64,000 nt of DNA, taken from Clostridioides difficile. GTDB taxonomy: Bacteria > Bacillota > Clostridia > Peptostreptococcales > Peptostreptococcaceae. Within the stretch, counting starts at the first letter, position 1. Each line of letters starts with the position of its first letter. The notes beneath the pieces are model-generated. The model saw only the letters and a program-made list of their open reading frames with translations. It did not search any database and was not told the origin of the DNA. Shown here one piece after another: positions 35,546 through 44,295 of the stretch. Location of the stretch: assembly GCA_024919175.1 (NCBI GenBank), contig CP103804.1, forward strand, positions 3,162,001 to 3,226,000, given 5' to 3'. The position numbers and the translations under genes were made by a program.

Positions 35546-38500
35546 TTAAGCTTCTGGTTCGTTGTTTTCTGCGTCATATCTGAAAATCATAGATGGACGT
35601 TTTATAGCTGTCCATTTATCTCCTTTTTCTACTATGATTTTAGGTTGAGCACTTTTTATGTTGGCTTCTTCTAATTCATAGATTTCTTGATAGCTTGAAT
35701 CTGATTTTTTGATTTCAACTAGTTTCATGTCTTTAAATAAATCAGATTTATTTATTTTTACTTGAACCTTGGTCTTATTTATTAATTGATATATAGGGTC
35801 TCCAAGATTTAAATCTTCTTCAAGACCTCTATCTAGTGTAATTGTAATATCTTGCTCGTTAGATATTGTATTAACTACTTTGTACATTCTATTGCCTATC
35901 ATAACATAAGAGTCCTTAATTATAGAATTTCCAGTACTCTCTTTAAAAATGAATAGAGATGCATATAAATCATCACCTTTACAATAAGCTCTAAATAGTA
36001 TCTTATTTTCTCCTATCTTGATTTTATCTTGTGGTATTTCAAATGATATTTTTTCAGTAGTTAAGTCACTTGTAGATTTTACACTTTCTCCATTTATAAG
36101 CATTTCTATTCTACTTATATCTTTATTAGGGTCTTGTATTTTTATTTTAATTGATGAAATTGATTTTTCAGAAATCTCTATAGCAGCATTTGTTGTTCCT
36201 ACTTCAGATATAATATATAATGTATTATCTGTTGCAAGTACATCTTTTACAGTATTTACATCTTCAGAAATAGGTATTATTGTAAACTCTTTTAAAAATT
36301 CTACAGGTTGTTCAATCTTATATACATCTCTATTTTTCCCAGTAACCCATACTGAATTATCATTTTTAAGTACTAATATATGGTCACTTCCATAAGATTT
36401 TATTTCTCTTATGTCTGTTAATGCTTTTGTAAAGAACTTAATTATAGTATTTTCACTATCACTTCCTAATCCTAAAGCTCCCTTATCATTATACCCTTGT
36501 ACAAATAATTCATTTCCTGTAGTTAGTACTAATGTATAGTTTTTACCACAATGTACTTCTTTACAGCTAGATATAGTTGTAATTCTTTGTAATTCAGTAA
36601 CTGGATTATTATGACCTATGCCTAACTGATACTCTGAGTTTTTACCAATAGACCAAAGACTATCATCAGATTTTATAAAATAAGTAAAATTATCTCCACA
36701 GGAAACATGTTTTACATCTGATACATTAATTTGTACAAATTCATCTACTTGATTTATAGATAGGTCTTGTAATAGTTCTCCATGGTAGTTTGTACCACAT
36801 CCATACATTGTTCCATCATTAAGCAATACAATAATATGAGTTTTAGAAATAGACACTTCTTTTATATTTTCATATGGGAGTTCAGTATAAAGATCTCCTT
36901 TATATAAGTTTCCTAATACTAAACCATAATCTATGTCTTTTGTAGTTGGTATAACTATCTTATTATTTAGAAGTATGAAGTTATGTCTATTTTTAATAGA
37001 TGTCAAATCTCCCATTACAAAATTCATATGCTTATAATTAAATATTCTATTATCATTATTTCTACTATCATATCTATTACTAACACCTAATTGCCCATAA
37101 TTATTTAATCCACAAATATATATATCATTAGTATCTTTTATTGCTATATTAGCATACTCTAGAGGAAGTATTTTCTTTACTCTTTTATTGGTTTTTATAA
37201 ATGTATCTTTTTTTGCTACATCACCAAGACCTAATTGTCCATAATCATTAAAACCTGCACCATATAAGTCCCCATTATCACTTACATAATGCCCACATCT
37301 ATAATTCATTCCAATATCTTTTGCCTTTGATGCTATTTTTTTAATCTTCTCTGGAGTCTCACTTCCTGTACCTGAACCATTACTACATTTACCTGCAGTA
37401 TATACATCACCTTCACTTGTAAGTAAAAGTACTGCATTATTTCTGTTTGGAGCTACTTTTACCACATTTGAAATTGGAATTTCGGAAAATGCACTTTGAT
37501 TGCTGTTGCTATTTAGTCCTAAACAATAATCAGTATTTAGACCTGTACTATATGCAGTATTATAGATTGTTATTATATAAGTATTTATTTCATTTGGTAT
37601 AACTTCTTTTACATTTTCCATACATTTTATAAAACTATACTGGTCAGTAGTATTTCCCATACCTAGTTGTGAATTATTATTGTATCCACAACAATATGCA
37701 ATGTTTGTGTCCTTTACAATAAATGTTGTTGTATCTGAACAGTATACATCTCTTACATTAGTTATATTGTTTACAGTAAATGTTAATACATCTGGATGAA
37801 TACTTTCACTTCCCATACCTAGTTGTCCATGAGTGTTTTCTCCACATGAATATAGTGTGTTATCATCTTTGATTGCATGTGAGTGAGTAGTCCCTAAAAC
37901 GACATCTCTTACATTTTGTATATTTACTTTGGTAAATGTATTTCTGTTTACTATATCACCTAATCCCAATTGTCCTTTGTTATTAAATCCTGTAGAGTAT
38001 AGTGTTCCATCATTTCTAATTGCAAATGTTGTGTTACCATCTATACTTGTTGATATTTTCTTTATATTATCAAGATTTATTTGAGTAAACTTATTTCTAT
38101 TTACTGTATCTCCTAAGCCCAATTGTCCAGAACTATTATTTCCTGTGGCATAGGCTGTTCCATCATTTTTGACTATAAACATTGTATTTCTTGATGTTGT
38201 AATTTCTTTTATATCATCCATAAATATAAATGAGTTCGATTGTTCAGTTATATTTGTAAATTTCTTTACTGGTTGATTGTTGTATTCTCCTATACCTAGT
38301 TTATTGTTTTGATTTATGCCTGTCACATATATGTTATTATTTTTATCTACTACTACTACTGTATTACCTTTTACAATTATATCTTTTATGTCTTTTAATC
38401 CTGTATTATAATTACTTGTACTACTTATATTAGTTGAATTTCCAAATTCTCCATTATTAGCTTTGCCATACCCTTTTAAGAGACATTCCCCAGAATAATT

Positions 38501-40780
38501 TTTTAGTATAAACCCTTCTCCTAATGATACTGCACCATTACTAGTTTCACTAAAATAACTAGGCCAATTTTGACTACTTTCTCCATATGTTGTACAATCT
38601 CCTGTGCATCTAATTGTAGAATTATTTTGTGATAAAAATAAAATATTTTTACTATTTCCTACAATATTTTTTGCATTATCAAATGTAGAACAACGAATTA
38701 ATTTATATGTCCATTGATAGCAAGTGGATGTTCCTCCTTCTGAAGTAGTATAATATACACCTACACTATTAGTAAATCTTAGACTATCATTTTCACCTGT
38801 TGTTGAAGTACTTTTGTAATTAATATTATTTTCACCTATACAATAAGCTAATCCACTTTCATCAAAAAATATGCACCCATGATAAAAAGCAAATAAATTT
38901 ATTAACTTAGTTTGAGTTGTATTATAAAATTCTAGAGTTCTGTATGAAGATGTATTAGCATTTGTATATCCATCATTTCTATAAGATGAACTGTTACCAG
39001 GTGCTGGATATCCTCCACTACCATTATATGAATATCCTATAGTCTTTGCAGTACCAGCTGAATCTAATATATATAAAGTATCACTCCATGTAGCTATTTT
39101 TTCTACATTGCTGACTCTAGTATCTTTATATGGATAATTTCTACTATCACCATAAACTATATAGGATTTATTGCCCCAACCATATAATTCTTTTGAATGA
39201 TTTAATGCTACAATATAATTACTTTCTACACAAAATTCCTTTATATTTTCTATCTCAATTTTTGTAAATATATTTCTATCTGTATTATCTTTTAATCCCA
39301 ATATACCTGAACTATTATATCCACAAGAATATAATGTTCCATTATTCTTAAGTACAAAAGTTGAGTTTCCATTTCCCTTTACATCTAAGACATTATCTAT
39401 ATCCACCTTAGTCATAACTGACCTGTTAACAGTATCTCCTAATCCTAACTGTCCATTATTATTTAGTCCGCAGGCATACAATGTTCCATCATTCATAACA
39501 ATAAACATATTATTATCTGTTAACTCTATCTTCTTATAATCTTGAAAATTATCACTTAACTTTACATTTAAAAATTCACTATTATCTTTGGTAGCATACA
39601 AATAATCATCATTAACCAATAAACCTGAATAATTATCTAAATTTGAAGATTCTACCTTTGAAAACTCATATAAAAAAGTTGTATGAAAGAATGAACCAAG
39701 TTGACCTGATAAATTACATCCAGATATAAATATTTCCTTTGAACCATTTATTAAAAAGTTAAATTGAGAACCACACTTAATATCTTTTATATTTTCTACA
39801 TTAACCTTAACAAAAGTATTTCTTGATGCTACATCCTTGTCAGCATTAGCTAGTTGACCATAATTGTTTTGTCCTGTACTAAATAGTGTATTATCATATT
39901 TTAATATCATAGTATGACCATTTCCACAAGAAGCATACTTAACATTGTTTATATTAGAAAGAGTAAATACAATTGAATTATTATTATTTCCTGTACCAAG
40001 CTGACCAACACCATTATATCCTGTAGTATACATAGTTCCATCATTCTTAATAAGGATTGTATGACTACTACCACACGCTATCTGCTTTACATTGTCCATA
40101 CCTTCTATTTTATTAAATACACTTTTATTTAAAGTACTATTAATTCCCAACTGCCCACTTGAATTTAATCCACAAGCATGTGCTGTTCCATCCATTTTTA
40201 TGATGAATACAGATTGATTATAAGTTACTACATCTTTTACACTATCTATATTTACTTTAGTAAAAGTAGCTCTATTGTTAGTATCACCTAGTCCAAGTTG
40301 CCCACTTGAATTTAAACCTGCTGAATATAATGTTCCATCATTTTTAAGTATAAAAGTAAAGTCATAACCACATGCAACAGTTTTTACATCATCTATTGGT
40401 AATTTAGTAAATTCATAATATACTGTAGACTCGATTACTCCAAATTGACCCACATTGCTTGTTCCTGCTCCATATGCAAATCCATCTTTAGTCACTGCTA
40501 CACTATGTTTTGAACCACAAGATATGTATTTTACATTGTCAATTTTTACTTTACTAAACATTCTTCTCTCTGATGAATCTTTTCCAAGACCTAATTGAAA
40601 ACCTGTATTATCGCCACAAGCATATAAATTACCATCTGACTTTAAACCAAAGGTATTATTACTTATACCAGTAAAAAATTCTACAAAATCATAATCATTA
40701 TATCTTTTATCAAAATCATCAATCAATATATTCTTATCGTTAAAATAAGCACCACGTTGTAAAAGTTTATTTTGCTTCAT
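35546..40780 (-). CDS. Giant RCC1-repeat receptor-binding protein of the tailocin
   Basis: 1744 residues, the largest gene of the cluster. After a ~40-residue N-terminus it contains about 29 tandem ~45-50-residue repeats of RCC1 type, best copies reading FILKNDGTLYSAGLNSSGQL then GLGD, N-R, FTKVNIDSVKDV. RCC1 repeats fold as seven-bladed beta propellers; 29 units suggest about four propellers. Repeats near residues 510-720 are degenerate. The last ~270 residues are a non-repeat domain (ISSIKIKIQDPNKDISRIEM, MIGNRMYKVVNTI). Position after the baseplate and collar-fibre genes matches the diffocin receptor-binding protein that fixes strain specificity; S-layer protein SlpA is the known receptor of diffocin-type particles. 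AAGGGGGTAG precedes ATG. Confidence 0.85.
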   Translation of the reverse strand: MKQNKLLQRGAYFNDKNILIDDFDKRYNDYDFVEFFTGISNNTFGLKSDGNLYACGDNTGFQLGLGKDSSERRMFSKVKIDNVKYISCGSKHSVAVTKDGFAYGAGTSNVGQFGVIESTVYYEFTKLPIDDVKTVACGYDFTFILKNDGTLYSAGLNSSGQLGLGDTNNRATFTKVNIDSVKDVVTYNQSVFIIKMDGTAHACGLNSSGQLGINSTLNKSVFNKIEGMDNVKQIACGSSHTILIKNDGTMYTTGYNGVGQLGTGNNNNSIVFTLSNINNVKYASCGNGHTMILKYDNTLFSTGQNNYGQLANADKDVASRNTFVKVNVENIKDIKCGSQFNFLINGSKEIFISGCNLSGQLGSFFHTTFLYEFSKVESSNLDNYSGLLVNDDYLYATKDNSEFLNVKLSDNFQDYKKIELTDNNMFIVMNDGTLYACGLNNNGQLGLGDTVNRSVMTKVDIDNVLDVKGNGNSTFVLKNNGTLYSCGYNSSGILGLKDNTDRNIFTKIEIENIKEFCVESNYIVALNHSKELYGWGNKSYIVYGDSRNYPYKDTRVSNVEKIATWSDTLYILDSAGTAKTIGYSYNGSGGYPAPGNSSSYRNDGYTNANTSSYRTLEFYNTTQTKLINLFAFYHGCIFFDESGLAYCIGENNINYKSTSTTGENDSLRFTNSVGVYYTTSEGGTSTCYQWTYKLIRCSTFDNAKNIVGNSKNILFLSQNNSTIRCTGDCTTYGESSQNWPSYFSETSNGAVSLGEGFILKNYSGECLLKGYGKANNGEFGNSTNISSTSNYNTGLKDIKDIIVKGNTVVVVDKNNNIYVTGINQNNKLGIGEYNNQPVKKFTNITEQSNSFIFMDDIKEITTSRNTMFIVKNDGTAYATGNNSSGQLGLGDTVNRNKFTQINLDNIKKISTSIDGNTTFAIRNDGTLYSTGFNNKGQLGLGDIVNRNTFTKVNIQNVRDVVLGTTHSHAIKDDNTLYSCGENTHGQLGMGSESIHPDVLTFTVNNITNVRDVYCSDTTTFIVKDTNIAYCCGYNNNSQLGMGNTTDQYSFIKCMENVKEVIPNEINTYIITIYNTAYSTGLNTDYCLGLNSNSNQSAFSEIPISNVVKVAPNRNNAVLLLTSEGDVYTAGKCSNGSGTGSETPEKIKKIASKAKDIGMNYRCGHYVSDNGDLYGAGFNDYGQLGLGDVAKKDTFIKTNKRVKKILPLEYANIAIKDTNDIYICGLNNYGQLGVSNRYDSRNNDNRIFNYKHMNFVMGDLTSIKNRHNFILLNNKIVIPTTKDIDYGLVLGNLYKGDLYTELPYENIKEVSISKTHIIVLLNDGTMYGCGTNYHGELLQDLSINQVDEFVQINVSDVKHVSCGDNFTYFIKSDDSLWSIGKNSEYQLGIGHNNPVTELQRITTISSCKEVHCGKNYTLVLTTGNELFVQGYNDKGALGLGSDSENTIIKFFTKALTDIREIKSYGSDHILVLKNDNSVWVTGKNRDVYKIEQPVEFLKEFTIIPISEDVNTVKDVLATDNTLYIISEVGTTNAAIEISEKSISSIKIKIQDPNKDISRIEMLINGESVKSTSDLTTEKISFEIPQDKIKIGENKILFRAYCKGDDLYASLFIFKESTGNSIIKDSYVMIGNRMYKVVNTISNEQDITITLDRGLEEDLNLGDPIYQLINKTKVQVKINKSDLFKDMKLVEIKKSDSSYQEIYELEEANIKSAQPKIIVEKGDKWTAIKRPSMIFRYDAENNEPEA

Positions 40781-40801
40781 TATTAGTACTACCCCCTTTA
40801 T

Positions 40802-41785
40802 TTATCTAATTTCATATGAATACTTATTTAAAGTTATATCTTTCTGTTCCTTTAAATAAGTATTACTGGATTTTGTCTCAACAAAGTTATTATCCATCTC
40901 ATGTATATATCTAACTCTATTTGCACTAAATGGCAATACCACATCTCTAAAAATCACATTACCCATTTCACCTGTTATACATTTTCTGTTTAAGTCTAAT
41001 TTAAGCCCTTCTATGGCAACTATGTTATTTCCATTTGCTAATGTATCATACCAATAGCCTGCTTCGTCTACAGTTACTTCTGACTCCAACTCTAGGTATA
41101 TTAATATATCTAATACTTTTTCAGATAATTTGTTATAACTATTTTTTAATACTGATAAATCAGTTTGTATTTGTCCACTTATAACATCATCAAAAGAGAT
41201 GTTTTCTATTTTTTTAACTACTTCATTTATAGCTCCTGATAAATCTTTAGAATCTGTAGATAAAATTTCTTCTCCAATTTTCACTTTTATTTCTTTTATA
41301 TTTTTATCAAACTTATCATCTAAATCTTGAATATCCTTTTGAGTCACAAAAACCAATGTCGGATCTACTTCTAATGTCACATTCGAAGTATTAGACAGCT
41401 GTAAAATCATCTTTACAACTAAATCTTTAATACTTCCATCTTCAGCACGTGGCTTATATGTCTCTGGATATTTGCCTATAGCTATTATATTATTTTCATT
41501 ATCCAAAACAGCAGCTTCTCTTATCATGAATCCACCAACTGTTCCTGGTAAAATAGTCTCTATAACTATCCAGTTAGGATTCTTCTCATCAATTCTTAGA
41601 GAATTTATATTCCCTTCCCAAACTACATTCTTTAATGCAGTTTGCTCTTCTGTTGGTTCATAATATTCTCCATTACTATCTCCAACTTGAAACTTGGTTA
41701 ATCCTACAAGCTCCCCTAGTGCAGTCGCACTTGCTATTTTTTCTCTACCAATTTTGGTTAATATTATATAAAACTTTTCTTCCAA
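40802..41785 (-). CDS. Tail-collar fibre protein (DUF3751-like N-terminus)
   Basis: 327 residues. Residues 1-155 match the phage tail-collar fibre domain that docks a fibre on the baseplate: FYIILTKIGREKIASATAL, FQVGDSNGEYYEPTEEQT, IVIETILPGTVGGFMIREAA, DLVVKMILQLSNTSNV. The remainder is a coiled stretch (TDLSVLKNSYNKLSEKVLDI) and a small C-terminal domain. TTG start after GGAGGTGGTATAG. It probably connects the baseplate to the giant RCC1 protein encoded next. Confidence 0.82.
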   Translation of the reverse strand: MEEKFYIILTKIGREKIASATALGELVGLTKFQVGDSNGEYYEPTEEQTALKNVVWEGNINSLRIDEKNPNWIVIETILPGTVGGFMIREAAVLDNENNIIAIGKYPETYKPRAEDGSIKDLVVKMILQLSNTSNVTLEVDPTLVFVTQKDIQDLDDKFDKNIKEIKVKIGEEILSTDSKDLSGAINEVVKKIENISFDDVISGQIQTDLSVLKNSYNKLSEKVLDILIYLELESEVTVDEAGYWYDTLANGNNIVAIEGLKLDLNRKCITGEMGNVIFRDVVLPFSANRVRYIHEMDNNFVETKSSNTYLKEQKDITLNKYSYEIR

Positions 41786-42484
41786 CTATACCACCTCCGA
41801 TTTAGGATAAACTACTACATTTTCTACACCTGTATCATTTGCAATAGCTATATTAATCTTACAATTACTCTCAATACATTTAATACTTAAAGGATAGACC
41901 TTTATTTCTTCTCTACTTAGCATTCCAGCTCCACAATTTACAACAGCACTACATTTTATAATTGGTTCAAAGTATGGATGTACTTTTACCTCTTCACTGC
42001 ACACCATACCTCCACCACAATAGACCATACTTTCATCTAATATTATTGGCTCTAGATAATGTAATAAGTGAGCAGGCTTTACCCTTTCAATCATGTCACT
42101 ACAATCTAAAAGAGTTTTATAGTTACAATTATTTGCTATAAAACTCAATACGAATGTAAACTTATCACTATAAACTTTTATATCTGTTTCTGATTTTGTA
42201 TAGGCTTCACATATACTTTTTATAACCTCAATAGTACTAGTACCTCTGCTTCTCATTTTGGCTTTTATATTGCTACGTCTTGTCCCAAAATCAAGCTCTT
42301 TTTTTTCAATGCAGAGTATATCTTCCCACATATCTAGTCCCCATGTTGCTGTATCAACAAATAATTGGTCAAAAGTATCATCAATATCTTCTTTAAGAAT
42401 ATTTAATTCTGTATCATATGCACCTTGTATCTCTTCTACAATGTAATTTCTATCAAATGATGGTAGTTTATCAATTAGTTTCAT
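41786..42484 (-). CDS. Baseplate protein, DUF2313/YmfQ family (PBSX XkdU-like)
   Basis: 232 residues. The N-terminal 150 residues match the YmfQ/XkdU family: MKLIDKLPSFDRNYIVEEIQ, WGLDMWEDILCI, FGTRRSNIKAKMRSRGTSTI, IERVKPAHLLHYLEP. The last 75 residues carry two copies of a YCGGGMVCSEEVKVHPYFEP / NCGAGMLSREEIKVYPL motif. The start overlaps the XkdT-like gene by four bases. It belongs to the baseplate wedge. Confidence 0.85.
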   Translation of the reverse strand: MKLIDKLPSFDRNYIVEEIQGAYDTELNILKEDIDDTFDQLFVDTATWGLDMWEDILCIEKKELDFGTRRSNIKAKMRSRGTSTIEVIKSICEAYTKSETDIKVYSDKFTFVLSFIANNCNYKTLLDCSDMIERVKPAHLLHYLEPIILDESMVYCGGGMVCSEEVKVHPYFEPIIKCSAVVNCGAGMLSREEIKVYPLSIKCIESNCKINIAIANDTGVENVVVYPKSEVV

Positions 42485-43533
42485 TGATTTTCCACCTCAC
42501 TAAACTCAACAGATGTTACACTTGGTATTTTGTCCTCGTTGATAGTTATATTGTCTGTGCTTCCATTTATAAGTAAATTGCTTAAGTCATGTACACCAGT
42601 AGTGTTTATAAGTATTCCCATAACCTTCGTATAGATTATTTCTCCTCTAATATCTCTAAAGTATGAATTTATACTTTCTAAGAAAGATTCTTTAACATTA
42701 TCTAATGTGTATCCATCTTCTAATTTCATTACTGCACTTATATTTATTTCTATTGGTGCTGGTGTCACAACTGTTATAGTTGGTCCAATAGGTTTTTCTT
42801 CATCTATATGTTGCTGACATCTTTCAATTGTTTCTGTATCGACAGCTTGATTGTTTTTTCCAAATATCAGAACTTTAATTGTGCCTGGACCATCCCACCT
42901 TGGATAAACTTTAACATTATAGACTCCATCTACTTCCAAAGCCCATTCTTCATAATGAGCTTTATTTCCACTTGTGGCTTGATTTTTTTGTATCTTATAG
43001 AATCGTTCTTTTAACTCTTCATCTGTCTCTATATCTGTTCCACCTTCAAAACTTCTTGTATTAACAATCTTTGTGATGCCAGATATATTATCAATCAGCT
43101 TGAATTCACAATTTGTAGGTAGATTATATTTCTTACCAACTTCTAAAGCTTGAACTGGGCTATTGTCACCTTCTTCACTACCAATAGTTACATCTTTTAT
43201 TACTACAAATAGTAAATCTCTATATGATATTACTGTGCCATTAGTTATTACAGTTCCTTTCTCTCCAATAAATTCAACTTCTCCATTTGACTCTGTTCCC
43301 AACTTTCTATATACACCAAATTCATTGACTCTTTTATCGAGAAACTGGTTATATGTGTCTTGTATAAAAGCCATTTTATGTATCTTAGAAAGTTCTATAT
43401 ACACCTTTGCAAGTTCTAGATTATTTCCAGATACCATATTGTTTAGAAAAGAACCCTCACCTTTATAAATATCAAGCTTGATATTTTCAAGAGTTCTATT
43501 TTTTATTACTTCATATGTTTGGTCACTATACAT
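42481..43533 (-). CDS. Baseplate J-like protein (PBSX XkdT-like)
   Basis: 350 residues of the baseplate J/gp47 family: RVNEFGVYRKLGTESNGEVEF near residue 70, GKKYNLPTNCEFKLID, FEGGTDIETDEELKERFYKI, GVYNVKVYPRWDGPGTIKVL. It forms the wedge that links hub and fibres in contractile tails. GGGGAGGTGG precedes ATG; overlaps the preceding DUF2634 gene by 8 nt. Confidence 0.92.
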   Translation of the reverse strand: MYSDQTYEVIKNRTLENIKLDIYKGEGSFLNNMVSGNNLELAKVYIELSKIHKMAFIQDTYNQFLDKRVNEFGVYRKLGTESNGEVEFIGEKGTVITNGTVISYRDLLFVVIKDVTIGSEEGDNSPVQALEVGKKYNLPTNCEFKLIDNISGITKIVNTRSFEGGTDIETDEELKERFYKIQKNQATSGNKAHYEEWALEVDGVYNVKVYPRWDGPGTIKVLIFGKNNQAVDTETIERCQQHIDEEKPIGPTITVVTPAPIEINISAVMKLEDGYTLDNVKESFLESINSYFRDIRGEIIYTKVMGILINTTGVHDLSNLLINGSTDNITINEDKIPSVTSVEFSEVENQ

Positions 43534-43954
43534 TTATTTCCACCTCCCCATAGATAGTGGATACTTTTACATTTGCACTCAATATGTCTCTGTTAAAGTT
43601 AGCACTTTTTACATTTACTTCTAATATATATGGATTTATTAAAAGAGCTTCTTTTATGAATCTACTTGCTTCACTTTCCGTAAGACCTTTTGTATACTTT
43701 TGCCCTATAAGTTCTGAAAGCTCTGTTCCATATTCTAAAGAGTATATCTCATGTTCATATCTATTTGTTTTTATACACTTGTATATCCAAACTTTTAAAG
43801 CTTCTTTTTTTTCAATTATTTTAAAATCATCTTTTTCTAAAATAGGCTCATCTTTTTCAAAATCCCATGCCACTTCACGAAAGATTGGCAACTCTTCTGT
43901 TTTAGGTAAGATATAATCTTCTGGAATACCTATAAAAGGGAATATCGTACTCAT
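43526..43954 (-). CDS. Baseplate protein, DUF2634 family (PBSX XkdS-like)
   Basis: 142 residues. Motifs of the gp25-like DUF2634 family: WDFEKDEPIL, ALKVWIYKCIKTNRYEHEIY, LEYGTELSELIGQKYTKG, SEASRFIKEALLINPYI. gp25-like proteins start sheath polymerisation on the baseplate. ATG overlaps the stop of the DUF2577 gene (ATGA). Confidence 0.9.
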   Translation of the reverse strand: MSTIFPFIGIPEDYILPKTEELPIFREVAWDFEKDEPILEKDDFKIIEKKEALKVWIYKCIKTNRYEHEIYSLEYGTELSELIGQKYTKGLTESEASRFIKEALLINPYILEVNVKSANFNRDILSANVKVSTIYGEVEINV

Positions 43955-44280
43955 TATAAGCTCACCAACTTACTTACAACAGCAAATTTCTCGCCTATTC
44001 TAAACATTATTACCATGTCTCCAGATTCAAAATTATCTATAAAAGGATTTTTTATTTCATGTTTATGTTCTTGATTTGTTTCTGTATCAAATAATTCTAT
44101 CTGTCTATCAAGCATCCAACTATCTATCAAAATATCTTCTTTTTCTAATATGATGTTATTTGTCTCTATTTTTAAATCTGGTAATTTACTTTTAATTTTT
44201 CCAATAAAAAAAGAAGGTTGATTATGATACTTACCTTCGTTTCTCATTATCCCTATAAATTCATTAATCGGATTTGCCAT
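43954..44280 (-). CDS. DUF2577 family protein (PBSX XkdR-like)
   Basis: 108 residues: ANPINEFIGIMRNEGKYHNQPSF near the start, KIKSKLPDLKIETNNIILEK, a His-containing linker, and FESGDMVIMFRIGEKFAVVSKL at the end. Part of the conserved XkdQ-R-S-T-U baseplate order, between hub and gp25-like genes. AAGGATGGTGATATA precedes ATG. Confidence 0.88.
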   Translation of the reverse strand: MANPINEFIGIMRNEGKYHNQPSFFIGKIKSKLPDLKIETNNIILEKEDILIDSWMLDRQIELFDTETNQEHKHEIKNPFIDNFESGDMVIMFRIGEKFAVVSKLVSL

Positions 44281-44295
44281 TATATCACCATCCTT

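Noticed and set aside
35546..40780. CRISPR array or tandem-repeat satellite
   Set aside because: The repeating DNA is in frame and encodes RCC1 blades of variable sequence; there are no fixed-length repeats with unique spacers.
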